Source of the DNA: Ptychodera flava
Taxonomy: Eukaryota > Hemichordata > Enteropneusta > Ptychoderidae
Length of the DNA: 64,000 nt
NCBI RefSeq assembly: GCF_041260155.1
Contig: NC_091935.1
Location: forward strand, 7,431,501-7,495,500
Direction of reading: 5' to 3'
Positions 23,747 through 36,383 of this stretch are shown here, piece by piece. The notes beneath the pieces were generated by a model, which searched no databases, had not been told where the DNA came from, and was given only the letters and a program-made list of their open reading frames with translations. Position 1 is the first letter of the stretch. Each line of letters opens with the position of its first letter. The translations under genes were made by a program, and so were the position numbers.

Positions 23747-24095
23747 AATTTACAAGTTTGTAAGATAGGTAGGTGGCTATGTCTCTCTGAAAAGTCACCA
23801 TATGAACTGCATGCTCTTGCATATCGAATAAGCTTGGAACTATATATGCTGGTTGGAGTGGAATATTACAAATGAGATATAGGAAGTTGATAATACTGAA
23901 GTTGTAATCATCCCTCTTGTCATATAGCCTAGTAGAAAGGTGACCATTAGAGTCAAAATCACGGAAAATATCCAGATATGAAGCAAAAGAGGCCGTTTCT
24001 GTAGTTTCTTTAATCTCCAATTCTTGAGGATAAATCATAGCAAGATGTGCGATATGACTGTGGAATATTTGTCCCGATTGGCGATGTCTTTGCAA
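23747..24095 (-). mobile_element. retroelement reverse-transcriptase fragment (fossil)
   Basis: The minus-strand translation contains YPQELEIKETTET, SYLDIFRDFDSNGHLSTRLY, DKRDDYNFSIINF and a ...NIPLQPAY stretch. I recognise this as the C-terminal side of an RT-like ORF common in marine invertebrate genomes. The lineage is uncertain. It is a short broken fragment, paralogous to 62310-62690. Confidence 0.6.
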
Positions 24096-24518
24096 TACTC
24101 ACTGATTCCTAAGGTATGCGTATGTTCACAGAAAACTTTGTGGCTATGATAAGACAAAACTATAAACCTCGTGTAATCATTGTTTTTCCGGGTTCTAAGG
24201 ACGAAAAAAATGCGCAACAACTTTCACACAGTGACCTACTCTCGCTTGCTAGGCTCTGTAAGAGTTACTCTTGATCACAGAGGCACTAGCAGACAGCATA
24301 AGCCCTGGAGAGGGATAGACGATCATGATAAGCACGTGACAGGTCAAATATAATTGCTATTTATGTTAATTGGTCTGGAGATTCACGACTACCTCTGGAA
24401 GGTTGCGTATGCATCTTCGAGGCTGAGGAATACTGCTCTGCAAATAACAATGCGTCCAATAAAAATACAATGAATAATAAAAAATACACGTAAGAGGTTC
24501 ATCAAACATGACTGTTAA

Positions 24519-24869
24519 GGTAATATGCACCTCGAAAGTGAAAGACTTAAACTTTTGCTCTAACTTTTCTCAAGGAATCTTTCAATCATTCTCTTTCAAA
24601 ATCAAGAATAAAAATAGGGGGTCACCGTGCAAATTTTGGTATTAGAGAAACAAATTACCCAAGATTTACCGATATTAGAAATTCAAAATGGCCGCCATCC
24701 CTGTGTTAACTCTATGGAGAAAAATAAAAATTTTGAATTTCGAAAAACTAAGCCGGTGAAAAGTTTTCTTACACCAAGAGCTTTAAAATGAACCCCCACA
24801 TGTGGTATATCAGAAGAGAATTGTAAAAGTTTGAGAGTCCGAATGTCTGTCCCCGAGGTGCGTTCTACC
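24519..24869. mobile_element. TTAA MITE (piggyBac-like ends)
   Basis: Ends GGTAATATGCACCTCG and (reversed) GGTAGAACGCACCTCG, flanked by TTAA at 24515-24518 and 24870-24873. Duplicon 2 has the unoccupied site with a single TTAA at 63076-63079, so this 351-bp insertion post-dates the duplication. No coding capacity. Confidence 0.85.
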
Positions 24870-26590
24870 TTAACTCAACAAAGATGTATCATTAGTTTGT
24901 AAAGCAGCTGAAACATAAACGTGCAGTTGTCATATAGATTAGGAAGGTTGTTAGAATTGGATAAATCAATTAAGCCTTGAATTGTAAGATGTTAATGAGC
25001 TTTGAGACGACTCAACTGTAAGAACAGGTGAAAAACCAGTAGAATAAATGGTTTACATTTTGAGTGTCTTACTGTACAACAACAAGGAAATGTGATCGTA
25101 AATTTGCAGTTGATTATCAGTCAGGTAAATTATAATATTCGAAATCCGGGACGGGTCGTGCTGTGCCGTTCTCAATTCCTATGAAACAAGTTTGTTCTAG
25201 AAGCTTATAATGATGCATAGCGATTGACAGGTAACAGACGTCATAATACAAGTACAAGTACAAGTAGTAGGCATTTATGAGTGAAGTAAAATTTTAAATG
25301 AAAATCTCATAGGTGTGCAAAAGTATAAGACTTTCTGACACTTAATAGGCCATCTAACTTCAGTATGTGTGTTCTTGAATCATCGACGTTGTAATGAAAA
25401 CTTTCTATCTCAAGTAAATGCTCAAGATGCTTCATAAAAATACAATATTATTGTTCACAGAAATTCACATACTAAAATGTGAAATCAAAACTTGGGATAC
25501 AAACAAAGACTCTTGGACTCATAGATATATATTTGATAATTTGAGTTTTCCACAGTACTTGCCTTTTCATGAGAACATACATACATGTAATTGTAAATTA
25601 TGAGGAAGAAACACAGTATGTCAGTGGTAGAATTCAAAGGTTGGAAACCTCGGGTGTATTCGCTTTTGCAAGATAATGGTGAAGATAGCAAGACTGTTAC
25701 AGAAATAATGAAGAATATTCTCAGAAAATATAGATTTACAATGATGAAATCTTCCATAAATATCGGACGTTCCATACAATGAAAAAAGTATTTGAAAAAC
25801 ATTGGACTAGCTGTTTTGACATTTCTAAAGTATCACTAGGCTGCTTGATAACAAAATATGTGTGCCTCATGGCCATCATGACATTGTACAAAGTTGAAAT
25901 TCAATATGACACATCATTATCTCGAGTCGTATGGTTATGCTATTCGTCAGTACGGGGATAAAATTGAACGAGTCGAAAATTTTGACAGACGTTTTGAAAA
26001 GGACTCCTGGTTAAAAGAGAGTTTTCCTACAAATATCTCACATAAATTGTCAATACTTTGATCTAATTTTTTAAAATAGGTTTTGATGACAAAAGCTGTG
26101 TTATCAAAATTTCTCCATTCGTCTTAAAATATTTTGCTAAACCAGCTGGTTAAAAAGGTATAATTTGGAGAAGATTTACAAGGGTGAGTTTGTTTAGCTA
26201 TTTTCTGTACAGTACTGCTTATTTCTTTCTGCCCTAAGTGGTCAGAGAAACATGGTGCAATCGTTGACACTGTAAAGTGGCTTCTATCTGGTGTTAAGAA
26301 ACTTGACCAACCTAATTTTGCACTTGCAGTTGTAGCTTCAACACTTGTCCCAATAAACAGATTCTTTCACCAGGATGGGTGGAGGATGACCAAAGTCTCT
26401 CTTACAACTGTACAACTGTCAAGTTATCGTTTATGCCTCATAAATGTTGGCCGATTTTTTCAATCGACACTACTTAATTGTACTTCGTAAAATTTACATG
26501 TGTTGCTTTCCGGGACCTGTCATAGTCTTCTCAATAAGGTCCGTTCATCTGCTGTTTAACTTTATCCAAATATAGTCAAAATCGGCAATT

Positions 26591-29500
26591 TTATGACATT
26601 TCTTCTTGCGATTCTTGGTTGATGTGTTCCCTAATGATACAAACGATGTCATACCGCTCAAGAGATGGCCTTTGTAGTAGTTCTAGAAGATTCTTGACAT
26701 TTGCATGATGATATCTTGACCATTCATTAAGGATTTCACCGGTTGGATTACTCTTCCGACTGTATATTTGGACTTGCCCAGCCGAGTATCCAAGTTCACC
26801 TTTATAGGAAAAAAGATGACCACAATCATATTAAACAATTTGTTTGTAAAAAAGACTATTGAAACGGGCTAAAATATAAGAAAGCTGAGCAAGACCTCCT
26901 CATCAAATCTTCTGACATAAAGTCAAGTGCTCGACCAGCGCGACTCCTTTGCAAACACAGGTGTCACAGTGACGTTCCAATCGATGTAGCCATCACCATC
27001 ATAAAACAATGCAACAGGTACTATCAGCTCCCCTTGCCCATTGCTCTCTAAACCATCACCAACCCCACCACTGTCACTGACAATAGCCATCGGACAACGA
27101 CATACGACCGTGAAATACTCACCAGCTAGAAATCTCCAATCACCTCTCATGTGTTCAACATTGAGATGATCACAGATGTCTTGGTACAGAGTTGGTGGCA
27201 TATCAGATATGCGAGTCTCAAGCTTTACAGATACTTGACCTGGCAACCTTTGATCACTCTCTTCACGCTGGCACAAAACAACAATAATATTAAATTTGGG
27301 CTTCTGTATGTAAAGGCCCTCTTAATGACCCTCATAAATTAAAATCACTTTGTTTATCTAAACATGGTATATTATAATTTTATGACCTTGTAATTGCAAG
27401 TTACATGCTAAGGTAGAAATACCAAGAATATGGTTTATGCTTTAGCACGAACAAAATTGTAAAGGTGAAGTGTTTGCGGTTGACTGTACATCGTTTTTGA
27501 AATATAAATGTTGAATTCGGATAGTTTTCAATCGGATTCGAACCCACAACATACGGCATCAGTCGCCTAGCTGAGAGGCCACAGACAGAACCACTCGGCT
27601 AAATCTCCACTCCAAAAAAGAGTGGTTCAATAGCCGGCTAAGTTGTTACATTTTTCTGACTGAGACCGCTCAACACGTTGTAGAGTTCGTGAAGCACTCA
27701 CGCACGCATGCTCACTATCATACATCGCACATGCACACTTTATCGAAGCGAAGAAACGAATTTCATCGCTTTAACTGGGCGAACGATAACCTCGGGGACA
27801 ATTCTGTCCACCAGCAGTGTTACCTACCCAGGGTAGAAAATTCGGATAGTTTTCAATCGGATTCGAACCCACAACATACGGCATCAGTCGCCTAGCTGAG
27901 AGGCCACAGACAGAACCACTCGGCTAAATGTTGAATTCGCTGAGCTACTTAAAATCAAAGGTAGATAGTAAAATGGGAAAACAATTGAGAAAAGGATTTC
28001 TCCAGCAGTTTCATTCTCCTATCCTACAATTTTACAACAATGGTACGACAAGTATTTCAATTCTTTGGACAAAAACCTAGGTAACACTCATATATGTAAA
28101 CTCACCGAAGTAAACACAGGGTACGGAGTTAGTATCTTCCGTCTACCTTCACATAACAGTTTGAGCCTTGGATTATCTAGAAGTTTTCCACTGTGACTTG
28201 TTAGCTCTATGATATGGAGGTGTTTTGGGTTCTCATATTCTCCATGGATCTTGTACGGGCACAGCATTCCCAGTGTGAATTCCATAAACTTGAAATCTCG
28301 TCTTCGTATGATATTCAGTTGGTCCAAAAGCCACTGGAGCAAACTTTTAGAATCAACACCAGGGGCCTTTTGGACCGTGACTTTTATCAGATTCTGTTCA
28401 ACAGGTATGTGATGGACAAGTTGGAGTATGTATGTGATGTGACGGTCAAAAGAAAATCTTGCGATGTCACTGTAGGCGTGTCTCTTCAGTGATGATTTCA
28501 AAACTGTTGGAGACTTCATGCAACGAGCCAACAAACGCCAAAAAACTACGTCAGGTAGGAAAGATCCAAAGTCAAAATAATATACGTCATCGTCATTGTG
28601 AAAAGTCTGCCATCTTGGCATGGAGTCACATTGGCCATCAGTTTCGTAGGCAGGTAGAATACTCGGGACCATGTACAATTCTTCATCGTCGCTGGACTCT
28701 CTTGGTATCAGACACACCAGATCATAGGCAAGTAGTAAGGCTAGAGTTAGCTCTTTTGATAAACCAACTGAATCGGCAATGTGGTTTATGAGATTAGGGT
28801 CTGCAAGTCCTTGCTTGTCCATCTTGTCCCAAGATTTGGCCAAGTGACGGGATCTTTGACTTCTTGGAGGAATAGTTATCAAAACTTTCATCAAACTGAC
28901 AAGAACGTTGGGATCAAAAATAATGTATTTACTTAGGTGACAATCAAAAGGTTGATATATAATTTCGCCTGCTTTGTGAAAAAACGAGAGCATATTCCGA
29001 AGCTCAATTTCTTCAACTAAAAACTGATGTTTTACGAGGACTTTAATGTCTTCATAAAGCGATATTGCTTGTTTGCCACCGTTTTGAAATTTACGTTCAT
29101 TGATTAGTTTGTAAAAGTTCATGAATGGTACAGGAAACTCTTCACGCACGTACATCATATCTTCTATTTCTTTCAGTATACACCTCTGGAGATTATGAGA
29201 ATCTTCGTCTAATGGAACTGAATTCTCGATTGCAAAAACAAGCATGCCGTTAGGGTTTTTCACAAAACGATCACAAAGCCTGTATATAGATAGCTTCTCC
29301 GTTAGATAGCAGGCCACTTCAGAACGTTGCCTAGAATCAATGCTATTTCGATGAGTACCAACTAAAAATATGGCAGTGTCCTGACTCTCCGTGTGGGTAC
29401 AAATAGAATTTAGCCAAAACACAATTCTTTTGAGCTGTTTTTCTCTGTCCTTTATGGCGTCTACAAGACTGAATACCAATACATAAACTGAATGTGCAGA

Positions 29501-30973
29501 AATGAAAACATGATGCATTGAATAATACAACTCTTGACCGGCAAAATCCCATAAACTGAGACGAGTTGCAAGATGCTTGTCTCCTCGTATTTGCTGTCTT
29601 ATTGCTTCACGCACGTGAACTATAGGCATGATTTGTCGCCTGACTTTACAATATATGTACAGATCTACGAAAGGCTGCGTTGAAACAGAAATCACATACA
29701 CAAACAGAGATAATGTTGATAGGCTGCGCGATGGTAAGGTAAAGCCAAACAAATAACCAATAGTTATCCCGATCAGTAAACCCCCAAATCTCTTTGTTAG
29801 ATATCCGAGACAAAGTGTAACATTTGCTGTTCTTCCCGAGCCTATACCTGAAAAAGTGCCAACCCAGATAAAGGTACCGAACACGACATAGATAGCTACA
29901 TGTTGAATTGTAGGGATGCAAGCTAGAAGAGAAATACACACCAACAGAGGGGAAAGGACTTTTGTTGATGCAAAAGTCGCTTGTAATTTATACCTGTACA
30001 TGTAAATTAGGCAACCAAATGCTAATCCAAGGAAAATAAAGGGGAAACCTATTTGGTAAGACAAGACGTTGGTGCTGTCATTATACCACAATATATCAAT
30101 TTGAAGGCTTATGTTTCTTGCGGGCACGAGCATACATAAGCCCCAGGCAACACCATTCCGAAAACCAATACCACAGAATGCACCAACAGCGTAGCCAACC
30201 AAATAAAATGTCCAGTGGTACATCATCATACAGAAAACGTGGGGAATTGATGATCGTTGGAAGTCATATGGCAAGACACCATTGACAACATCATGTATAA
30301 GAGAATATTTACTTGATGAATATGCTAAAGTTGCAACATATGTCAATATGGTAAGACCAGTACCATACCGATATGTGATCATGAAGTCATTACTCCATAT
30401 TAGACAGCAAAAATAACAAGCTAATTGGAGAAGGCCGTAACCATATTCCCCTGTAATTTTCTCAAGGAAACAGACCAGCAATAGTCCAGGAAAGAAAAAC
30501 TTTGTGAGAACTTTAATAATTTTCCAAAAAGGCCAGTTTATGAAGTCCATGGATTCTTCGCCTCTGATATCACATGTTGTTGATCGTTCCTGGAAGGGTG
30601 TTTTCGACGCTTGAATTGCACTTTCAGCTGTACACCAAGACGCACACCTCTCAAACTCATCTGAAGTCGACGTCTTACATTCTTTCCATCTGGAGTCTAC
30701 ATCTTTGGTTTCATACATCTTTGTTTCAATTCCTTCGGTACTAGGCTCATCGATTTGAAACCTTTCACCAGTCAAGAGACGCAATAGACTAGTTTTACCA
30801 ACCCTTGCATCACCGACAAACATAACTTTACTTCGATTGAATGGTAGTTTACAGTTGTGCTTGCAGTTCTCGTAGAGATTTTTCACTTCATCGTCATGTG
30901 CTAGTGCTCCAAAGTTGTAGCATCTCCCATAGTTTGGAGATCCATACAGCATCGCTTGTAATTTTTTCGACAT
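26591..30973 (-). CDS. gene B: ROCO-type GTPase with inserted polytopic membrane domain and C-terminal death domain
   Basis: Three coding exons: 30973-28106, 27267-27123 and 26799-26591; 1073 residues. The splice sites and phases equal those of gene A (CTTCG|GTGAGT, GGCAC..CAG-type acceptor CCAG|CGTGAAG, GCTG|GTGAGT, AAAG|GTGAAC). Order: P-loop GDARVGKTS, switch I STEGIE, polytopic block (about residues 150-446), LSLWDFAGQ, FLVGTHRN, COR (EEFPVPFMNFYKLINE onward), then a death domain (LYQDICDHLNV, GDWRFLAGELG, NPTGEILNEW) ending HINQESQEEMS. The G4 specificity position is Asn rather than Asp. In the first 120 residues I count 12 differences from gene A; the membrane block is clearly more divergent. 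The full frame is open, so this copy looks functional. An AG acceptor about 22 bp before the ATG suggests an upstream noncoding exon. Function in membrane death-domain signalling is inferred. Confidence 0.88.
27520..27925 (-). mobile_element. dimeric tRNA-derived SINE in an intron of gene B
   Basis: Two identical 89-nt tRNA-like heads (27516-27604 and 27841-27929, including flanking bases) lie in the same orientation. Each has an A box (TAGCCGAGTGGTT) and a B box (GGTTCGAATCC) on the minus strand. The whole unit is flanked by an exact 14-bp direct repeat, aaatgttgaattcg (27506-27519 and 27926-27939). It lies in the first intron of the gene B coding region. Confidence 0.85.
29636..30526 (-). 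other. membrane-domain insertion within the Roc GTPase of gene B
   Basis: The insertion site is the same as in gene A. Hydrophobic segments include KFFFPGLLLVCFLEKI, LLQLACYFCCLIW, IPHVFCMMMYHWTFYLVGYA, PLLVCISLLACIP and YVVFGTFIWVGTFSG. The stretches between YRYGTGL and MYHWTFY and after CMLVPARN differ strongly from gene A, while the motifs around them are kept. Confidence 0.8.
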
Positions 30974-30995
30974 TGTACATTTGCTTTTTTTTCAA

Positions 30996-33900
30996 ATCCT
31001 ACGAGAGAGAATTGAAACAAATGTTGTATGTTCAGTAAAACGTAGATACACAATGGCTGATGAACAACCATAGAAGGCTTATGTATGACATAAGGTTGTT
31101 TATCTTTCAACGAAATTTTAAAAATATCAGTCCAAGCAGGCCTTGGCTATTATAGCAGTTAATATGAAAATGGCTCCCTTCGACCATGTTGGATCGTATT
31201 ACCAATCAAACCATATGCATCTGTGTGACATCATGGGGTTGTGTCTTTGTGCCAAATTTTTAACAAAAATGTCAAGACATGTACTTGTTATGATTCTCCT
31301 CATAAACATTTTAACAGTTGAAAGCTTTCGCTCTCGTTCATTCAGTGGCTATGAGAACATTTAGCTTTGGCTTCCCTATCGCTAACAATACTCTATCCCG
31401 GGTATTATATTGTCGTTCGAAAACAGTCGCTGAATTTTAAAATCAACGTTCACCTTTATTTGGTTGCTAAAACTACGGAATAAAAATGGTTTAACGCCAG
31501 AAACAAAATAACAACAACAACAGTATGATGTAAGCTAGTAGGAATATCCTTTCTGCAGGCGTTCATAAAATTGCGTACAACTAACTCCTTATAGCGATCG
31601 TCTAGCAGCTCATATCAGGGTCGGAGGGCTCCTGCTCACGCTATAATTCGCACCAAATTGTACGAAAGTCACGCATGTATCCGCAGGCGACTTGGGTTTA
31701 ATGTAAGGATCAACTTTACTTTGCATGTCTCTTTAAGACCAACGGGTACTTCTTTAGACACTATTCCGAGCTTATGATTTATTTTTGCATCTGAAAGGAG
31801 GGTATCTTTGTTACATAGGGGATGAACCGCAGCTGCATCAGCAAGAGATCAAGCATCGACTTAAATAAAACAAGTGAAGGCTGAATCCCAAGTATTACAG
31901 TCTTTGTCAATTTTTTGCAGCTGTTCACGTTCCTTAATATGCATATCAAGAATATATATCATACATTATATATATTGTATATATTCGCCTCTCATATATT
32001 CTTTGCTCTCGAATTTAGGATTTGCTTCACCCTAAAGCACCGTTTTAGGTTATTTACTTCAATAAACGAGTCATTTTCATTTGTTTCACCTGTTTTTGCT
32101 CGTTTCGTGATACATTCTGCTTGAGTGTTTTCGTTGTGCGGTTTCCTCGCCCTTTTAGAAATGATATCAGATGGCCAATTCCTGGTGAAGCCGGTGAGTC
32201 AATGCCGCATGCAAACATTTACTGTTCTAAGTTGAATCCGGAAGTGTTGTGTTTCAGAAAGTATCGTTGCAGGAATGGTACTGTCTTTGTGTCACACCTG
32301 AATGTGTTACTGTCGGGGGCGTAGAACACGGAATGGCCCTTGAAGCCACACGATGCCTACCTTGACGCTGCGCATTATCCTTTTATTTATGTCTCGTTTA
32401 TGGTTTGGCCCACAGGTAAACGTTTTTCAATTTACTCAGAGTGTTCATTCTACTGTATTAGCAGTCTTGGAGACTATTTCTCCTGTCACCTGAAATTTCC
32501 TGACCAGAATTTGCAAGTTTTTGTAACGACCATAGGTTTTGAATAAGTTTTGCTATGCATTTGACCGACGTTGGCTTTGGTTGTCTTTTGACAACTTGTC
32601 TCACCTTTGAGTTATTTTTAGGTTTTCATCCTTTGTTTGATAGGCTTGAACAACCACTTATTTTTTGACGTCACGAATACTCAGCCTGGCAAACCAGTGA
32701 ACGATTAAAGGCAAATCCACTGTCACATTGGATTGATGGATGGATTTATTCTTCAATCAATTCTACTAATTAAAATATCTGAAAGTGAATGTGCAGAACA
32801 ACAATAAGTACTTCACAACTGTTACAATAATCAACGAAAGTTTGCATTTGTGAATTTAATATTTAACACAGGCAAACATCTATCAAATCAATGTCTAGTA
32901 AATGTCTAGTCTGTCTAGGAATCAGTCTGAATACCTGTACTCAAAGCCAGCAGTCCTATCAAGGTCGTACTATAAAGACCATACAAGCATTTCAATCTTC
33001 CAAGTTTAGAGCAAGAGCAGGGTCTTATTATACAAATTAGAAAAGGGAAAAGGTTTAACACTTTTTATGATTTTGGGGAGGACAATTCATTAAATGATAA
33101 CATTTCCAAATTACCTCCAGCCACCCCTCATAATTAATGAAAGCTCTATTATGTCCTACATTTAATGGTGGGCCCAACCGAAACAATGTTTGCGATGTCA
33201 TCATTCTCAGTATTCAAACTCTTACGTCCGTGAAAATATTCTAACATTGTTATTTAATTCTCGGTACCTTAAATACGAATTTGCCACCTGTGCGAGTCAT
33301 CGTAAACACATAAGATTACAGAAGCCACAGTAAATTTTACGTTATGTTTTGTTTGCCTTGTCATCATTCTCCATTATTCAAAACCGTACGTCTGCCAACA
33401 TATTTCAAACACAATTATTTATTGAAGGTATGGTTTTAAGGCTTGCAGTTTCAAAGTAAAATCAACAAATTGGTCATTATCGGTTATATAAATAGGATCA
33501 ATTGGGATTATTCGAATTCTGAAGGGAGAGTCTGGTGTACTTGTTGGAAGTTACCTTCCCTTTTGAGGAACGTCTCTCACCAGACAATATCTTTGGAAAT
33601 ATCTCGCAAAAAATGCACAAATCGGCAGACATACATTCATCAACGTGAGTTTAATATCAGGTAAACATTGGGCAGTCAGACCGTCAGGGTAGGCTAAAGA
33701 TTCAGTTATATGGTTGTATGATGGTGCATCCTTACACAGCTGTATATCTCAGTTTGTAACAGTCACTAGTACTTTTGATTCGGTAAAACTGGCCTTCAAT
33801 ATCATATCATCGATACACAACACATGAAAAAATCAGAAATATTACACAACTCTCTGACAAATTTTATGTGTGTCTTTGTTAAAGGACCATTATTTGTAAC

Positions 33901-35018
33901 TTTTGACCATATTTTACCTCGGAAAATTTCATGTTGGAGGCTCATATTTGTTGCAAAATGTTGTTTTACGAAGAAACAAACATAATTAGTGATGCTATAG
34001 CCACATAAAACTGCTAATTTTTGTTCAAACGTGTTGCCCTTCCGACCTCGTTTGTTGACGTCTGGTATGCTCAGCGTGCTGGGGAGAACGCAGATATGGT
34101 GACGCCGCGATCACGCGAAATGTACAAGTTCACGTTTATTACGGGATCAAAACAACATTTCGTCGTGGATTGCTAGACATCTGGCTACGCAACGTGCTCG
34201 GACAATGGACTACGACGTAAGTACCGGGCATAAGTAATGAATATTTATTTTGAAATTGCTGTAAATGGGTCGCGCAGGTGCAGAAGAATGCCTTCGTTGC
34301 AATCCGCATGTCAACAGAGTTTGTGTTTCTGTCCGGACAAAAATTGAACTTTTCGTTGTAAAATCACATGTTATTTAGTTGTAGGGCACGTAATGTTTCC
34401 GAATAATATGCGATTCTCTGTTATTTGACATGCTATTCAACATGAGCCAGTGATCATTTCAATCAAAACTAACGGAAAAATCGCCAGAAGATACAGCTAA
34501 TGGAACTTTAAAATCATCAAAAATGAGAACAAAGTTGTTCATAGTAGAAAAAGCGTAGGAGAGAGGGGACTGTCTAATCCAAAAAGAAGGACGGACCACT
34601 TTTCTGTCTACTTTGTTGTTACTATCAGAGAACAACATATACAAACATTTAGAACCAGACATTGTCTCTAAATTTGAACTTTTGCCACAATTTTGTAAGT
34701 GTTATGATCAACATCTCAACATCATGAAAAATATTCACCATAAGTTAATTCAAAAGGTCATTAAATGTAAAAACATGTAATGAGCTAAAATAAAGATGCT
34801 AAATCTCTTTGACTTCTGTCATTTGGATTTCAAGCAGGAAAGAAACATTAAGTACAGTTTAAGTCAAGTGAAAACACCTACAGCAACTTTCAATAAAATC
34901 AGTGTAGTTTGGCAATTCATTGACAGAACAATTGTTAACATTTCTCATTATAGGTCAGATATCTGCCATCTTCATATATATAGTAGATACAGTAATTTTG
35001 ACTCATATTACTAAATAC
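30996..35018. other. region upstream of gene B, no gene seen
   Basis: AT-rich with short frames only. A possible first-exon donor (atggactacgac|gtaagt) occurs near 34205-34220 on the plus strand, but nothing downstream can be linked to it. Confidence 0.35.
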
Positions 35019-36383
35019 ACCAGATGTGAACTGAATGTGCTCACGTGTTTTACAACAGGTTCACTAATAGTAATACGCTTCACAGAACAAATACATATCT
35101 GTTATATCATTGTATGCAGCAGGTCTCATCAAATTTCGCACAGTACTCTTAGAGTTAAATCACTAATTACAAAACTTTATTTGATATGCAAATGAGCTGT
35201 TTATTAACTTGACATTGCTCAATGCTTCATGGGACAATTAGATATCCACCAGATCAACATATGTAGCACGTTTAATCAAATTTAATGCTGCAATTTTGGA
35301 GAAATATCACTAATTACAAAGTTCATTAAATATGCAAATGAACCCTTAATTGACTTGACACCGCTAAATGTTTCATGGCACAATTAGATATTTATCAGAT
35401 CAATATCTGTAACAGGTTTCACCAAGTTTGGTGCGTAATTTTAGAGTTATATACCTAATTACAAAGTTCATTAAATATGCAAATAAACCCTTACTTAACT
35501 CTGCACTACGAAATGCTTCACAACACAGTCAGATACCCGTTGGATCAGTATCTGCAGCAGATTTCATCAAATTTGGTGCATTTATTTCGGAGTTTAGTAC
35601 AATTAGATATTTATCAGATCAATATCTGTAGCAAGTTTCACCAAGTTGTGTGACGTAATTTCAGAGTTATATACCTAATTACAAAGTTCAATAAATATGC
35701 AAATGCACCCTTAATTAACTTCACACTACTAAATGCTTTACACCACAGTTAGAGCTGTCGGATCAGTATTTGCACAGATTTCATCAAAATTTGGTGCAGT
35801 TATTTCTGTGTAATATGACTAATTACAAAACTTCATAAAATATGCAAATGAGCTGTTTATTAACTTGACACTGCGTAATGCTTCTAATTACAATTAGATA
35901 TACATCAGATCAATATTTGTTGCATGTATCATCAAATTTGGTGCAGTAATTTCAGAGTTATGTCCCTAATTACAAAAGTTCATTAAATATGCAAATGAGC
36001 AGTTAATTGACATGATACTCACAGTGTCAACATAATGTTTTGAGATTGTCATCTGTGAAAAATTTCATGAAATTTGTGTGGTATTTTTTAATAAACGTCG
36101 ACACTGTCATAACTATCTCTGTAGGGAAACCATTATATGAAAAAAATTATATGTCATACCTTTTTAATATGCAAGTCACACTAACCAAAATCTAATCAGT
36201 TCTTGCAAGTAGCATATGGTACCTGTCTACTAAATCTGACTTGAATCTGTTCAGGCGTTTTTTAGTTATCGTGTAAACAGACAGACAGACAGACAGACAC
36301 ATACACATACTCACACACACTCACGGACAAACAGACAGACATCGCTATGACATTAGCTCACGTGTGTGAACATGTGAGCTAAA
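35019..36383 (+). repeat. pearl-like family 2 element, copy 1 (about 145-bp monomers)
   Basis: Tandem monomers share ctaattacaaagttcatt, aaatatgcaaatga, caatatctgtagcaggttt and aaatttggtgcagtaattt. Starts near 35162, 35311 and 35456 give a period of about 145 bp. The array is followed by gttcaggcgttt, an (ACAG)n tract, cggacaaacagac and a terminal hairpin TTAGCTCACGTG / CATGTGAGCTAA (36353-36383). Tandem core, tetranucleotide tract and 3' hairpin are the hallmarks of pearl/HINE non-autonomous Helitron-like elements. Confidence 0.75.

Larger units (their letters stand above)
22233..25797 (+). repeat. intergenic duplicon 1, right part
   Basis: Collinear with 60379-64000, starting at aaaacgattacaag in both and still matching at the window end (tcggacgttccatac). 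It contains a TWA-flanked TIR element, a retroelement RT fragment and a TTAA MITE that is absent from the other copy. It ends about 800 bp before gene B's stop codon. Confidence 0.85.

Noticed and set aside
25600-25782. Short frame (LLQDNGEDSKTVTEI) similar to one at 63775-63987
   Set aside because: The frames start differently and are disrupted between the duplicon copies; nothing recognisable, and it lies in the spacer.
27516-27604. Functional tRNA gene
   Set aside because: It has A and B boxes but does not form a proper cloverleaf with an acceptor stem, is duplicated identically nearby and lies within a 14-bp target duplication, so it is a SINE head.
33893-34000. TTAAAGGACCATT sequence as a possible further TTAA MITE end
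   Set aside because: No matching inverted end with TTAA could be found at a sensible distance.
34190-34220. Possible first exon with ATG and GTAAGT donor on the plus strand
   Set aside because: One weak signal without a downstream partner exon.
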